Positions 44,795 through 56,661 of a stretch of DNA of 64,000 bases are shown here, piece after piece. Source of the DNA: Chlorella sorokiniana (lineage: Eukaryota > Chlorophyta > Trebouxiophyceae > Chlorellales > Chlorellaceae); contig CP084619.1 in NCBI GenBank assembly GCA_025917655.1, positions 2,275,001 to 2,339,000 on the forward strand, read 5' to 3'. Each line of letters begins with the position of its first letter. The stretch's first letter is position 1. Under the pieces are notes generated by a model. That model was not told the DNA's origin, did not search any database, and worked only from the letters and a program-made list of their open reading frames with translations. A program made the position numbers and the translations under genes.

Positions 44795-45404
44795 TCACTG
44801 CTGCCCTGGGCCCCCGGTGGAAGAGCCTGCAACGGCCTCCTCAGGCGCATGCCCGTTGAGTTTTGCCAGGCGCTCCTGCCTCTCCTCCGCCTCCTTGGCC
44901 CGCTCCTTCTCCACCTCCTCCACCTGCGTGCGGTGCAGGGTGGCAGCAGGCTGATCAGACCAGCCCTGCACATGTGACGGAAGAGCGGGAGAAGCGAAGC
45001 AGGTTTCTGTGCAATCGCACCTGCAGGCGCACTCGACGCAGGTTGGCCCACGTGGATGTGGTGTAGATCATCACAAAGGCCGTGAGCTGCAAGCAAAGCA
45101 CAGGAGGAACAGGGGGACTTGGCTGGAAAGGTGGGAGGATCTTGAGCGACACCCGCTCACTGGCCGCTTAAGGCACAGCTCGAGCCTGGCAGGCATTCTG
45201 CCCAGCTTGCGGGACACCATCCAGCCCGACCTCACCATGTGTCCCAAGGGCACCAGGTTGGGCAGGGCGGTGGCCTCGGCTCGCACAGCAACCGCAGACC
45301 CACGCCGCCGCACGGGGCATACCGCTGCCGGGGGCAGGGCGGGCGACTTGCAGCCTGACCACCCCGCCCATCAGAGCGCGGCGTTGGCCGACCTGCTGAA
45401 GCAT
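44795..45404 (-). CDS. Small plastid-targeted single-pass membrane protein, unknown
   Basis: Three exons: 45404-45236, 45086-45021 and 44923-44795. The N-terminus (MLQQVGQRRALMGGVVRLQV) is rich in Arg/Val/Ala and lacks acidic residues, like an algal chloroplast transit peptide, with a likely cleavage region at RRRGSAVAVRAEA. Next is one hydrophobic span, LVPLGHMLTAFVMIYTTSTW, split by an intron. Then comes a charged helix (VEEVEKERAKEAEERQERL) and a Gly/Ser tail. The mature protein is about 75 residues, the size of small thylakoid subunits, but no known subunit was recognised. The transit-peptide frame and the RRRGSAVAV frame differ by one base at the G5 run 45330-45334. The last two exons are well supported. 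Confidence 0.65.
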
Positions 45405-45778
45405 CCTGACGGAATGAAAGTGGTCGAGGGGGAGATGGGAGGACGAGGTGCAAGTGTGTGGTAGGGAGAGCGGCTCGACTAATGCCTCGCTGTGGGACCG
45501 AAATGTATCGGAGGTTGTTGCAAGAAGAAAATGTGAGCGTGCAGCACCGTTGGATGGGAGGGATGGGAGAGTCTTTACAATGTGGCCGCCGGCGCCTGCC
45601 AGGCTGGGACTCGTCAGCATTTGTGAGGGTGTGGCCGAGAGCCGCAGGAGCCCTCCCCGGCTTATGAATCGATACCATCGACGAACGTCTTAACTTTAGC
45701 GAAGCTTCGGTTGTAAAGAGCAGAGTTGCGCGGCGCAAAGCTTGGTTTTAACGTCCTCTCAGTTCAGTTCAACTGATC
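45405..45778. promoter_or_regulatory. Divergent promoter region
   Basis: A 374-bp spacer between the plastid membrane protein (-) and the aminotransferase (+). It turns AT-richer from about 45660 to 45780. No core element could be assigned. Confidence 0.4.
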
Positions 45779-48703
45779 ATGGAACCCGTGCAGCAGGCAC
45801 ATGTAGCCGTGCAGGCTCCATCAACAGCTGCGACGCAGCGTCCGCCGCCTGCTGGCGCTGCCGCTCCTGCCTTTGGACGCATTGGCCTTGCTGAGCCGGC
45901 AGGGCGCTCTGTGCACAGGCGGCAGCCTGCGGGAGTTTGTTTCGAAGTACCAGGGCGTTGAGGTGAGTGATGCTGGCGACGGCCTTTGCAACGTGTTAGC
46001 AATATCTCGCTTGATGCCGTTGCATTTGATGTTGTTGCCATTCACTCATCTCTTCTGCTCCCCTCCTGGCTGCCGCTGCTCCGTAGGGTCTGGTGGCTTT
46101 GAACCCGGGCCTGCCCCCTGAGGACTGCTTCCCCGTACAGTCGCTGCAGCTAGGGCTAGCGGGGATTTCAGCCCCTGTGCAGCTGGACACGCGGGCCCTG
46201 CTGGCGGCACAGCAGCTGGGTATGGCGGTGGCGGGCTACCCACCGCTGCGGCGCTGGGTGGCGGCACATGTGGCGGCGCTGCACGCCCCACCCGCTGCGC
46301 ACGATGTGCTCATCACCGCAGGCTCGTCCAACGGTCTGGAGGTGTGTGAGTTTGGTTGTGTGTGTGTGTGTGCGTGGAGGGTGCACGGGGGGACGGGCTG
46401 GGAAGGGCAACCGTGTGTGTGTGTGTGTGTGTGTGTGGGTGTGTTGAGCGCCGGGCCCTGGGAAGGGCAAGGAGAGGATCGTAGCAGGGGCCTCACGGAA
46501 ACCGTTGCAGGGGCGCCGCTCAAGCGGGCCACGGAACCCCTGCAGTAGCAGCAGCCTCCCTCCTCACACCCCACAGCGATGGAGAAGGCGCGGAATGCGG
46601 CCACCCATCGCCTCAACCCCCCCCCCAGCTGGTCGCCTCTCTGTTCCTGGACGAGGGCGATTGCTTGGTGGCGGAGCAGTACTGCTACCCGCAGTTCCTG
46701 GAGTGCCAGCTGGCTCCTCGCCGCTGCACCGTGCTGAGCGCGCCGTGCGACGAGCGCGGCCTGCTGCCAGAGGCGCTGGACGCGCTGCTGGCGGGGGCCG
46801 CGGCGGGCGGCGCCAGGCCCAAGCTGCTCTACACGGTGCCCACAGGTGTGTGTGGGGGGGGGGGGGGCGCGAGTGAGACGGGGCGCTGGGCGGCTCGCCG
46901 TGGGGCCAACGCAGCCTGGGACCTCGGGAGGCTGATGCCACGGGTGCTGCAGCCTGCCACGCCTGCATAGCACCCCGGGCAGCCGGCAGGGTGGAGGCAG
47001 CCCTCTGCTTTCCTGGCTTGGCCACGTCGACCCCGCTGCCTGGGCTGTCCCGCCGCCAATCCCTGCGCAGGCCAGAACCCGACAGGGCGTGCGCGCCGCC
47101 GGAGCGCAAGGCGGCGGTGTACGAAACCTGCAGGCGGTACGGCCTGCTGGTACTGGAGGACGACGCGTACCAGTACCTGCAGTTCCCAGCGGGAGCGGCG
47201 CAGCCGCCAGGCCTGGCCGGCCTGCCCCGCGCCGCCAGCTACGTGTCGCTGGACACCGACGGCCGCGTCATCCGGTGGCGCGCCCTCTCACGCTGGCTTG
47301 CCGCCCAGTCGCTGGCCGTGCTTCTGGCCGGGGACCCTGGCAGTGTATCGCATGCTCGCTTGCGGCATTTGGAAGGCTCTTGCTGTCGCCTTAGAGCCTT
47401 CCAGTGCTGCCCCATCTGCCTTTGCTACCGGAAAAAAAAACTCCCCTTCCCCCTGCCCGCCACAGCAAGCCCTGTTGCCCGCCTCGTGCACTTCCAAAGA
47501 CACCCACACACCCACTTCTGACTCAACTCCTCGCCGCCCCTTCCCCCCGCTCCCCCCAGCCTTGACACCTGCACCAAGTTCCTGGCTCCGGGCCTGCGGC
47601 TGGGCTGGGCGGTGGCGGCCCCCAGCGTCATCCAAAAGATGACCAACCTGCTGCAAGGCCAGACGCTGGGGCCCTCGGGGTCAGCCAGGTGTGGCGGGGC
47701 GGGCGGGCCCACTAGCACAATCTTAAAACAGCAAGGTTTGCAGGGGCAGGCGTGCGGGGATGCTGCGCTCCTACTGGCTGTGCCCCTGCTGGGTCCGAGC
47801 AGGTGGTTGCGCACTCGCTGCTGGAGGCGTGGGGGAGGAGGGGCTGGACCGCCACCTCAGGCTGCTGCAGGTGCGCCGTTGCGCCGCCCGCATCACGGAC
47901 ACGGCCCCGCTGTGGCTCTTGCGCTGCACGCTCGCCGGGAGTTGTTTCTGCTCGCTCTGGGTTGCCTTGCACCCCGTGCAACAGTTGCAACTGGCTTTCA
48001 TGGAACCGGTCTGCTGCCAGAGGAGCTCCCCCGTTGCTACATGCGTGCCTTACCACAGCCCTCCCAACCACCCAGCCATGCAGTCCACCTATGCCGCCAA
48101 GGCCGCCGCGCTGCACAAGGCAGCGCTGCGTGAGCTGGGCGGTTTGGCGGAGTGGCGCGAACCTCAGGCCGGCATGTTCATGGTGCACTGGGCTGGGGCA
48201 GAGTGCTGGCTTCCCGCAAATCGCCCAGGCCGCAATGCTCTGCGGGCAGCGTGTGGCCGCGGCCTTCTCTTGCGCGGCCGCGGCTTATCCTGTGCCACCT
48301 TGCCTCACCCTCCCCTGTGTTCATGGGACGCTCCGCAGTGGTTGCGGCTGCTTGATGTGGAGGATGCCACCGACATTGAGGAGGGGCTGCGCGAGGCGCG
48401 GGTGGTGGTGGTACCTGGGCGGCTGTGCCACCCTCGCGGCGCTGACCCCGCCTTCAAGTGAGAGGGAGGGCGCATGCTGTGGCCCGGCACCAGCACTCGA
48501 GGGCTGGCAGGCCAGTCAGGCGTTACAGTACCTGTGGTGCCAAGAACAATCCCCGGCTTGGGATGGCGCAGGTGCCCTTACGTGCGCATCGCATTTGCCC
48601 ACCCCCGGCCGAGCAGCTGGAGGACGGGGTACGGCGGCTGGCCTCGGTCCTGCGCGCCGTGTGGCGGCAACAGCGGCAGCAGCAGCAGCAGGTCACGGAC
48701 TGA
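45779..48703 (+). CDS. PLP aminotransferase, aminoadipate/kynurenine (AadAT) type
   Basis: A fold-type I, PLP-dependent aminotransferase that moves an amino group between an amino acid and a 2-oxo acid. Closest pattern is the 2-aminoadipate/kynurenine/aromatic aminotransferase group. Exons 46087-46341, 46629-46845, 47071-47274, 47560-47688, 47803-47870, 48086-48182, 48339-48457 and 48572-48703 follow a first exon ending at 45962. Motifs: LNPGLPPEDCFPV, LITAGSSNGLELVAS, DEGDCLVAEQYCYPQFLE, LLYTVPTGQNPTG, YGLLVLEDDAYQYLQF, DGRVIR, the PLP lysine region CTKFLAPGLRLGW, LAEWREPQAGMFMWLRL and CPYVRIAFA. Frame breaks: after GQNPTG near 47086 (GGG run) and near 48605 (C5 run). In exon 1 the only ATG (45779, MEPVQQAHVAVQ) is out of frame with GGSLREFVSKYQGVE, so either a base is wrong or an upstream exon exists. 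Substrate unproven. Confidence 0.9.
46357..46437 (+). repeat. Two (TG)n tracts in an intron
   Basis: TG dinucleotide runs at 46357-46372 and 46413-46437 in the second intron of the aminotransferase, right after its 5' splice site. Confidence 0.85.
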
Positions 48704-49088
48704 GGCGTACCTCCTGCATGCTAAGCTGCGCTGTGTGCCTATTGACTGGTGTTGGCCTGGGCGAGGTGTTAATGCCCCAAAGCTGCGCATGAGATGCATG
48801 CAGGGGTGCGGGCACGTTGGCAGAAGAAGGCCATTTCATGGGTGGCGCTGAAACTGAGGATATAGCGGCGTGCTGCTGCAGGATAGTTGGCAATTGAAAG
48901 AGGCGCTACACTGCTGTGTTCCGTAACAAAGAGAGCAGCGCGAAGCTGCAAGTCAGCCTGTTTGTCGTCATTTATCGCTCAACATGCACTTGTTCGACGT
49001 TTTGTAGTCGTTTTGGTCAGCTCGTGGTTCTCTGGCGCCCTTGCACTTTGTCTGCCCGCGGCGCTGCGCCCGTCCGGCGGGGTGGCGA
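48704..49088. other. Aminotransferase 3' region and GH114 promoter
   Basis: A 385-bp tandem spacer. It is AT-richer from about 48890 to 49020. No gene is seen, and no TGTAA signal was found here. Confidence 0.4.
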
Positions 49089-50916
49089 ATGAAAATGACC
49101 TCCAATAGTCGGCTGACAGCGATGCATGTGCTGCTGATAACCCTAGCGGCCGTGTCACGGGCAGCCGACGCCTGCAGGAAGCTGGTGTCGGTGTCGCCGC
49201 CCGCCAAGCCGACGTGGTGGAAGCCAAAGCGTCGAAACCGGGATGGCTCCCTGCTGCGCTTTCAGTATCAGCTTTCTGACGAGGGCACTATAACATACGT
49301 GCCAGGGGTTCAGGTGCGTAAGAGCCAATGATAGCAGGCGTATGTCCCGTCGGCTGTCAGCGAGATGTGCCTGCTGGGCCAGGCTTTCGGGCCCGCGGCC
49401 CCCACCGCGCATGGCGAGCTTTCCCGTCGGAAGTTATGCTGCAGGTGTACGCCATAGACATCGACACTGCCTGCTCTCAGATCCCAAAGCTCAAGGGTAA
49501 GAACCGGGCGATCAAGGTCATCTGCTACTTCTCAGCCGGCTCCTTTGAGATTGGCAGGTGGGCGTGGCTGAAAGCTGTGCAGGCACGCATGCCGAGGGTT
49601 GGTGGTCGAGAGCAGCACTGCTTCATGACCTCATGAGACAAGCTGTCCTTGCAGGTTCCACCGCATGCGCCTGCTGCCCTTTGCCCGCCAAACGGGTTGC
49701 GGCCATTGTGCCGGTTGCGCCTTGGGTGCAGGGCGGTCCCCGATCGCGATTACAGGGGCATCAAGCGCGTCGATTGGGGCCCCTTGAACGGCAAGACCAT
49801 GGCGGTGTGGACGAGGGAGCGCTGGGTGGATGTGCGGCGGCAGGAGGTGCGGCGCGTGATGAAGAAGCGCATGCAGTGGGCGAAGCAGATAGGCTGCGAT
49901 GGCGTGGACCCGGGTGAGGGCTGGGCTGGGGGCTGGGATGCAGCAGGCATCGGCCAGCAGGTGCACTTGGTGGAGCTGCCTGCTGCGGGGCCTGCCGCTG
50001 CAGCTGGCAGGCCATACCAAGGTTTCACGTCTCAGCTGCTGAGCTGCCCACCCATACCCCGCGGCTCGCAGACAACGTCAACGGCCATGAAATGACGGCC
50101 AGCAACGGGACTGGCTTTCCACTGACCAAGGCAGACCTTGTGCAGTACAACAAGTGGCTGGCCACCACAGCTCACTCGCTGGGGCTTGCCATCGGGCTGA
50201 AGAATGCTCAGAGCCTGATCCGCCAGGTCGAACCTTTCTTCGACTGGTAAGTGACAGCGGGCCCTGAGCCTGGCTCCTGGCTGCCGCTGCTCCATTCTGA
50301 CAGGGGGAGCAGACCAGCTCCTGCCCTCCTCCGGCGGCAGGCCGCAGCGCGTGCCGGCGGCAGGCCGCAGCGTGTGGGCCACAGCGACAAGGCCGCCTGG
50401 CCAAGCCACATCCGGTGCCCGCTAACAGCTCTCACCTAGCGAGAACCTGCTCCAGGGCCATCAACGAGGAGTGCAACGCGTTTGAGGAGTGCAACACGTA
50501 CGATGCCTTTGCCAAGAGCAAGCCCGTCTTTGGCGTGGAGTACTGCGACGCCTTCCAGGTGCGCTGGGGTGGGGGCGCACGCCTGCCACCAGGCAGCATC
50601 AATGCAGCAACCTGCCCGTGTTTCGTCCGTGTTGGATCCTCGGCCGTACTCTGAACACGGGCTGTTCTCGGCCACCGTGCAGGAGCTGGGTGCACCCACG
50701 CTCGACCCTGCGTGTTTCTGCCCACGCATGCTGAAGAAGGGCTTCAGCTTCCTGTTCAAGCGCACAGACCTGGATGCTTCCGGAATCAGCTGTGAGAAGT
50801 ACTGCAAGAAGGATGTCGCCGGCTGCAGCAAGACATGGCCCACAGACACAGAGCCCCTCTGCAGGGCCAGCAAGCGCAACATGTGCAGCAGAATACCTGC
50901 GCAGCCATCACTTTGA
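49089..50916 (+). CDS. Secreted GH114 family hydrolase (endo-alpha-1,4-polygalactosaminidase type)
   Basis: A TIM-barrel glycoside hydrolase of family GH114 (TM1410-like); characterised members cut alpha-1,4-galactosamine polymers. Six exons: 49089-49314, 49444-49557, 49732-49913, 50072-50246, 50456-50558 and 50683-50916, all in phase. Start ATG 49089 (MKMTSNSRLTAMHVLLITLA) gives a signal peptide. Motifs: VYAIDIDTACSQIPKLK, KVICYFSAGSFE, DYRGIKRVDWGPLNGKTMAV, ERWVDVR, QIGCDGVDPDNVNGHE (with the conserved Asp pair), FPLTKADLVQYNKWLA, GLAIGLKNAQ, ECNTYDAFAKSKPVFGVEY. A Cys-rich C-terminal extension (FCPRMLKKGF, CEKYCKKDVAGC) ends at 50916. The frame is intact. It sits 389 bp upstream of a glycosyltransferase on the same strand. 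Family firm; substrate inferred only. Confidence 0.92.
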
Positions 50917-51305
50917 CTGCCTGTCTTCGCACACAAGGTCAGGCTGAGGCAAGCAGGTCCATGCTAATCTGTTTGCTGTGTCATACATGTCTTGAAAATT
51001 GAAAAGTGGTCCTCGCTGTCACTGCTCTGCATGATCCGTCGCTGCTCCATCTGCAGCGTCTCTGCAGTTCCTCCTGCCTGCCTGCTTGAATTCTTCGCCT
51101 ACAAATTTGTGCATTGTTGCAGTGATTTGGCGCCTCAAGGGTCGTCCGAGAATGCATTGATTGCAGATACGGAGGGGTGCCCTGCACAGGAATTTGACTT
51201 GACCGGCTTCGCTGGGTGACAGCAGATGAAATTGCTGGTGCTGTCAGCCGTGGCTGCAGTGTTTCATCAATTCCGAGCTGCCGCTCCAATGGCAAGCCAA
51301 AGGCA
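50917..51305. other. Tandem spacer GH114 / glycosyltransferase
   Basis: A 389-bp spacer, AT-richer than the exons, holding the GH114 3' region and the glycosyltransferase promoter. No gene or clear signal seen. Confidence 0.4.
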
Positions 51306-54300
51306 ATGAAAAGCTTAAGCCGGCCCGTCAAGCACGGCGAAGGGCGCCCGTTCTTGGCGCGCCTGCCGCTCGTCTGGCAATGGCTGCTGGTGTTCGTGCT
51401 ATCCGTCTATGTGTTGGTGAGCTTAATTTAAGGAGTGCAGTTACGTTGTGCCAAGCCCGGCCACGCGCGCATTGAATTTTTTGTCGCTGGCCTGCAGCGC
51501 CATTATCGGTGGCTTCAATTGTCATCCTCCCTGGAAGAGGTGGGACGGGCGGAGCGCGGCAGAGAGGGCGCCTTGCCAGGCTCGGAGCTGGGCGGCGCTA
51601 GCGGTGAAAGCGGCAGCGGTCTTCCCATCTCCAAAGGCTGGGCCAGCTTGCAGCCGCGGCCTGAATCCAGCCCACCGCGCAGCTGCCCGGTATCCATCCC
51701 ATGGGATACGCTGCCACGCGATCCTGCCAAGACGCGGGCGGCCGTGTTCACGCCCTACAACATTGTGAGCTGGCCGCTGGAGGTTTCGGTTGGGCCGCGG
51801 GTCACACAGCATGGCCAGGTGCTGCTTGGGCGTCTTCCTCACACACCTGCGCTCCTCACTGCACACCCTGCCGCCGCAGGTGTTTGGTGGGGGTGAGCGC
51901 TACCTGCTGTCTGTGGTGGCGGTGATGCAGGTGCGCCGGCACGCCGTCGCGCTGCTCAACCGCCGCCATTCCGATTTGCTGGCATCCCGCCTTGCTGCAT
52001 GGCGCCCTCCTCATCCTCGCCCTCCTTGCTTCCCTTTCCGCCATCAACAAACTGCTGTTCTTCTTTGTCTTTCTGTATTCGGTTGCTGGTGTAAGCCCTG
52101 CCACATTCTGCCTCGCCCGTGAATGCTTGTTTTGCGGCCTCGTCCTGTCACCCGCCTGAGGCCTGCCGCCCCCTCCCCATATAACAAAGACGAATCGAAA
52201 CAACCTGCTCCCACCACGACTTTCCCCGGGCCCCGCAGTCCATGGGCTACACCGTGGACGTGTTGATGTTCCAGCGCAACGTGTGCCGCACCAAGGAGCA
52301 GCTGCTCGCTGTGGCGGCGGGGCTGCGCGTCTCCCTCAACCCCGACCTGCTGGAAGTGTTCCACGTGGGGGTGAAGGGCATCTGGATCCAGGTGGGCTGC
52401 GTGTGTTGGTGATGTGGGGGGCCCTCATGGGCGGTGGGAGGCAGGGCAAGGGGAGCGGTGGAGGCAAGCTGTGCTTGCTGCTCGCGCCGTGGCGGCTCAG
52501 CAATGCCCCAGACACGCGTTCAGGGTCAGCCAGCCGGGCCCATCGATCGCCTGTTGCGACCGTGCCCCGCCCACCACCCCTGCACCCTCTCCCCGCGTTC
52601 CGCTGCGGATGGGCTGCCGCTCCCCGTCCACTCCCCGCCCCTGGCTGCCCGCACGGCACCGCTGGCCTGCTCACCGCGCCGCTGCGCCTTGCTGGGTGCA
52701 GGTGCCGCGGGAGGACCCCAGCTACTCGCTCTTCCTGTCGCTGGGCAACGACAAACTGCCCACGTTTGCGGGGATTGGGCACGTCAACATGTACATGTAG
52801 GCGGCGCCGCGCGGCGGATTCTGAGCGCGCGCGGCGGCGCTTGGGCGTGTCCTGTGGGCGCAGGCGGTTCCCTGCACCTGCACCCCAAAGCCCTGGCGCC
52901 CGCCCCCCCCTTCCCCCAGGTGCCAGTTCCCGTTTGACCTGGACCGCCCCCGCGCCCGGCACCACCAAGGCTCTCTCCACCTATGACTACGTGCTGCTCA
53001 ACTCCGAGTACACGGACAGGTGCGTGTGTGTGAGTGTGTGTGTGTGGCGGGGGGGCGCGCGCGCACGCGGGCGGGCGGGGGGGGGGCGCGCGCGCGCGCT
53101 GGCGCTCAGGGAAGCGTGAAAGAGGGGAGGCCAAGGCAGCCTGGGCATTGCCATTGGGGACAGGTCTGCAGCGCAGCGACTGCCCCCCTCAGGTCAGTCC
53201 CACAGCCTCGATCAGCTCAGCTGCCCCCTCCCTCCCTCCTGCCAGGTGGTACAACCACTACACCGGTCCGCACATCGTGAATGCACTGCGCGTGTGGAAC
53301 GCCGCGCCCTCGGTGGTCGTGCTGCACCCGCCGGTGGAGGTGCGCCACTGGCGGCTTGCCACGTTCAACGCACCCCCCGTCGGGCGGCCATGCCACTGCA
53401 GCACCCTGCGGCCTGCCATGCTCCGCCCCAGGCTGCTGACGCCCTCGCTGCTTGTCCCTGCCGCCGCCTGCAGCCCTTCCCCGCAAAGTCGCAGCGCAAG
53501 AAGCCGGGTGACTCGGAGGGCCTGGATGCTGACGCGACGCAGCCGCAACGCAAGCACATTGTGCTGCTTGGCCGCTTCTTCCGCGGCCGGCAGAGCAAGG
53601 TGGGTCTGCGGTGCGGAGGCTGCGTGAGCTGCGCGGTGCTGGCTGCCACCCCACACCCTGCGCCAACATGTGCCCCCCTGCCCCCGCATCCTGACCTCGA
53701 CGGCGCTTCCCCACCCCCGACCAAAACCATTGCAAGCAGGGCCACGCCGCGGCCATCGACATCTTTGCGCGGCTGCTGCCGCGGCTGCCACCCGGCACGC
53801 AGCTGCACCTCATCGGCAACCTCATGCCGGGGCACAAGGACTACCTGGTCAAGCTGCGCGAGGTGCGGGGGCTGGGAGAGGTGATGAGACGGCACGGCTG
53901 CTCGCGCCCTCACCCGTTTCCTGCCGGGCATACGCAGCACAGCCCTGTGCGGCTGCTGCGCTCGCCGCGCGGCGCAGTCAGATTTGGGTCAAGTGCCGAC
54001 CGGCGCTGCCACATCTTGCAGCGTCCTTGCCTTCATCACCTGCCCCCTGCTTGCTCCGCACCGCAGAAGGCGCAGGGCCTGCCGGTGCACTTCCACATTG
54101 GTGTGGCGGCGCATGTGATAGAGGAGCTGCTGCACTCCAGCCTGGTGCAGTGGCACCTGACCGGCATCGAGCTGGGGCCGGGGGTGGAGGACCCCGCCTC
54201 GGAGGAGCACTTTGGCATCTCCATCGCTGAGGGTGGGCCACAGCGGCCCCACCTTTGCCGGCATGCCCGCTGAGCTGCCGCAGCTCACGTCTGCTGTGCC

Positions 54301-56661
54301 ACAGCCACAGCGTGGCCATCCCGGCAGCATGCACGCCCTGCCGGCTCCTACGGCCCGCCCCTCACCCAGCGTCGGCTGCCCCGCCGCCCGCAGGCATGAG
54401 CGCGGGGTGATCCCTGTGGTGCTGCACCGCGGCGGCGTCACAGACATAGTGAAGCACGAGCAGACGGGCTTCTTGGCGGCGGATGGGGCGGCTGTGGAGG
54501 AGATGACGGAGGGGGTGTATGCGCTGACGGACGAGGCGCGCGAGCGGCTGCGCCGCGCCGCCACCGCCTGGGTGGAGCGCTTCTCCCAAAACGCGTTTGC
54601 GCGCAACTTCCGCGTGCTGGCCAACCGCGGCGTGCTGTCCAAGCCCTTCCGCTTCGTGCAGCAGCAGACGCTGGGTGCGCTGCCGGCGCAGCTGAAGCTG
54701 CTGCTGCCAGCCACAGCCGCGCTCCTTGGCTGGCCGGGCCCCAGCGCCGCCCAAGGCGTGCGCGTGCCGCCCGGCTCACACCCACCTGGCCTCCTACGCC
54801 TTGCCTCCACGCTCTGCCGCTGCGCACGCAGACTTGGTGCTCTCCCGCTCCTTCATCCCGCCCAAGCGCGCCCCCAAAGCCGCTCTCATCATCGAGCCGC
54901 GCCAGCACTGGGGTGCGCCGCCGCGCCGCGCCCGCCTGCCCACCCAGCAGCGGCTGCTTGCCGCCGGCTCGCGCGCTGCTCGTCATCACGCCCTGCCCTC
55001 CTCTGCCCTGCCTCCCGCGGCGCAGCCTTTGAGTATGTTGTGAAGAACGTGATGCACCACCTGGGCCCCGACTGGGCGCTGTGAGGGCCCGCGCCGCCGC
55101 CCCTGCCCTGCTGCCGCTCAGCCTGCACTGCCGGGAGGAGCATACGCGGCAGCATGCACCTTGGTCATGCCCCAACTGCATCTTGCCCCCCCACACACAC
55201 ACACACACACATACGCACACCCACTCACCTGCAGCCACGTGTACCACGGCACCGCCAACGCCCAGTTTGTGCGCACCGCGCTGCAGAGCGTGCAGAACGT
55301 CAACGTGAGGGGCCCGCTAGCAACCCCCCGCATCTGCCTTTGGCGCTCTCTGCATGCGGCTGCCTGTGCGGCCTCTCTCCCGACTGCCTTGTGAACCGAG
55401 GGGTGCTTGCTGGCCGCTTCAAGTAACCCCCATCGCCCACCCGCCCACCCAGCCGTGCACACTCTTGCCGCCTGCCAGAGGCCCTGATCGTATCCGTGCG
55501 CGCGCCCCCCTCCCCCGGGATCACAACCCGCAGTTCCGCCAGCTGGATGCGGTGTCGGTGCCCATCCCCATGCTGAACCAGCTGCTCAAGGCGCCCGAGT
55601 TCTGGGGGAGCTGGCGGAGGCCGGCGCGCAGCACGTGCTCTTCTTCCAAACAGACTCCCTGCTGCTGCACGGAAACATCTCCGACTTCCTGCAGGTGCGG
55701 GGGGTGCCGTGGGCGCGTTTTGACTTGTTGTACTGTTGTCGGCCGGCTTGCTGATGCAGCCCACGCTAGAATAGACACATCCGCCCCCCCTTCCCGGCAG
55801 TACCATTACGTCGGCGCGCCCTGGCACCGCGAGAACGAGCGGTGGGGCCCCGCCCAGGGGCGCATGCCGCACGGCGTGGGCAACGGCGGGCTGTCGCTGC
55901 GCTCTGTGGCGGCGATGCTGCAGCTCAGCACCGCGCACGGCGGCGACGCCAGCAGCGCGCAGCAGGAAGACTTTTTCTACTCGGGCCTAATGGAGCAGCC
56001 GGGGTCGCGGTTCCAGCTGGCGCCGCGGCAGGAGGCCTACGCCTTCTGCGTGGAGGTGCCCTGCAGCGACCTGGAGGGAGGGCGGGGAGAGGCGGGGCGC
56101 CGCCTGCCGCCCCGGGCGCCCTCCTGCAGACGCTGCCGCGCGTGCCCATGGCGCTGCACGCGTCCTGGTGAGAGGTGGCGGCAGGCTGCGGGGTGCACCT
56201 GTGCTGCTGCACGCCTGTTGCAGCCGTGAAGAATCTGGGCAGGCAGTCCCCGTCGCCAGCCCGTGCGCCTTTGCTTCTGCACAGCCGGGGCGGGCGCCCG
56301 CCGTGGCAGCGGCACACCCCTTTTACCTGCTGCACATGTGCCACACTGCCCCTCCTCCCCCTCCCTTGATCTGTGCCGCAGGTACTACTTCTGGGGCACC
56401 TCCAAGCGCTTTGCCGACCTGCTGGCACTGCTGGAGATGAGCGTGTGCGGGCCGCAGGCGTACGCGTCGCAGCACGCCGGCACCGCCTCGCCCAAGCCGG
56501 AGCTGCTGTGGGAGCAGTCGCGGCGCGCGCTGGCGGCGCTGGAGCGCAAGCGCGCGCAGCACGCAAAACGTGCGGCGGCACAAGGGGGGCTGCGGCGTAA
56601 CGTCACGTGGCGGTGGCCTTCCCCCGCCCGCTTGTACATACTCATTGTTCAATGCTGTTGA
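51306..56661 (+). CDS. Type II membrane glycosyltransferase: GT4 domain fused to DUF5672
   Basis: Two putative transferase domains in one chain. Exon 1 (51306-51416) encodes a membrane anchor: VWQWLLVFVLSVYVL near the N-terminus, so Golgi or ER lumenal orientation is likely. After a Ser/Pro-rich stem comes a GT4-like domain: VFGGGERYLLSVVAVMQ, MGYTVDVLMFQRN, YDYVLLNSEYTDRWYNHYT, HIVLLGRFFRGRQSKGHAAA, QLHLIGNLMPGHKDYLVKLR, the donor-binding EHFGISIAEGM-AGVIPVV block and VVLHRGGVTDIVKHEQTGFL. From about 55240 a second domain matches DUF5672: FRQLDAVSVPIPMLNQLL, HVLFFQTDSLLLHGNISDFL, YHYVGAPWHRENERW, GVGNGGLSLRSVAAML and MALHASWYYFWGTSKRF. Stop at 56661. Frame breaks near 52945, 54405, 55606 and 56105, each in C/G runs. 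The intact Glu-x7-Glu region suggests GT4 activity; donor and acceptor are unknown. Confidence 0.87.
55192..55210 (+). repeat. (CA)n intronic tract
   Basis: A short CA run in an intron of the glycosyltransferase gene, upstream of the exon starting HVYHGTANAQF. Confidence 0.85.

Noticed and set aside
49649-49731. Extra GH114 exon reading FHRMRLLPFARQTGCGHC
   Set aside because: Skipping it to the acceptor at 49731 gives the expected EIGRAVPDRDYRGIK continuation; including it puts the next conserved block out of frame.
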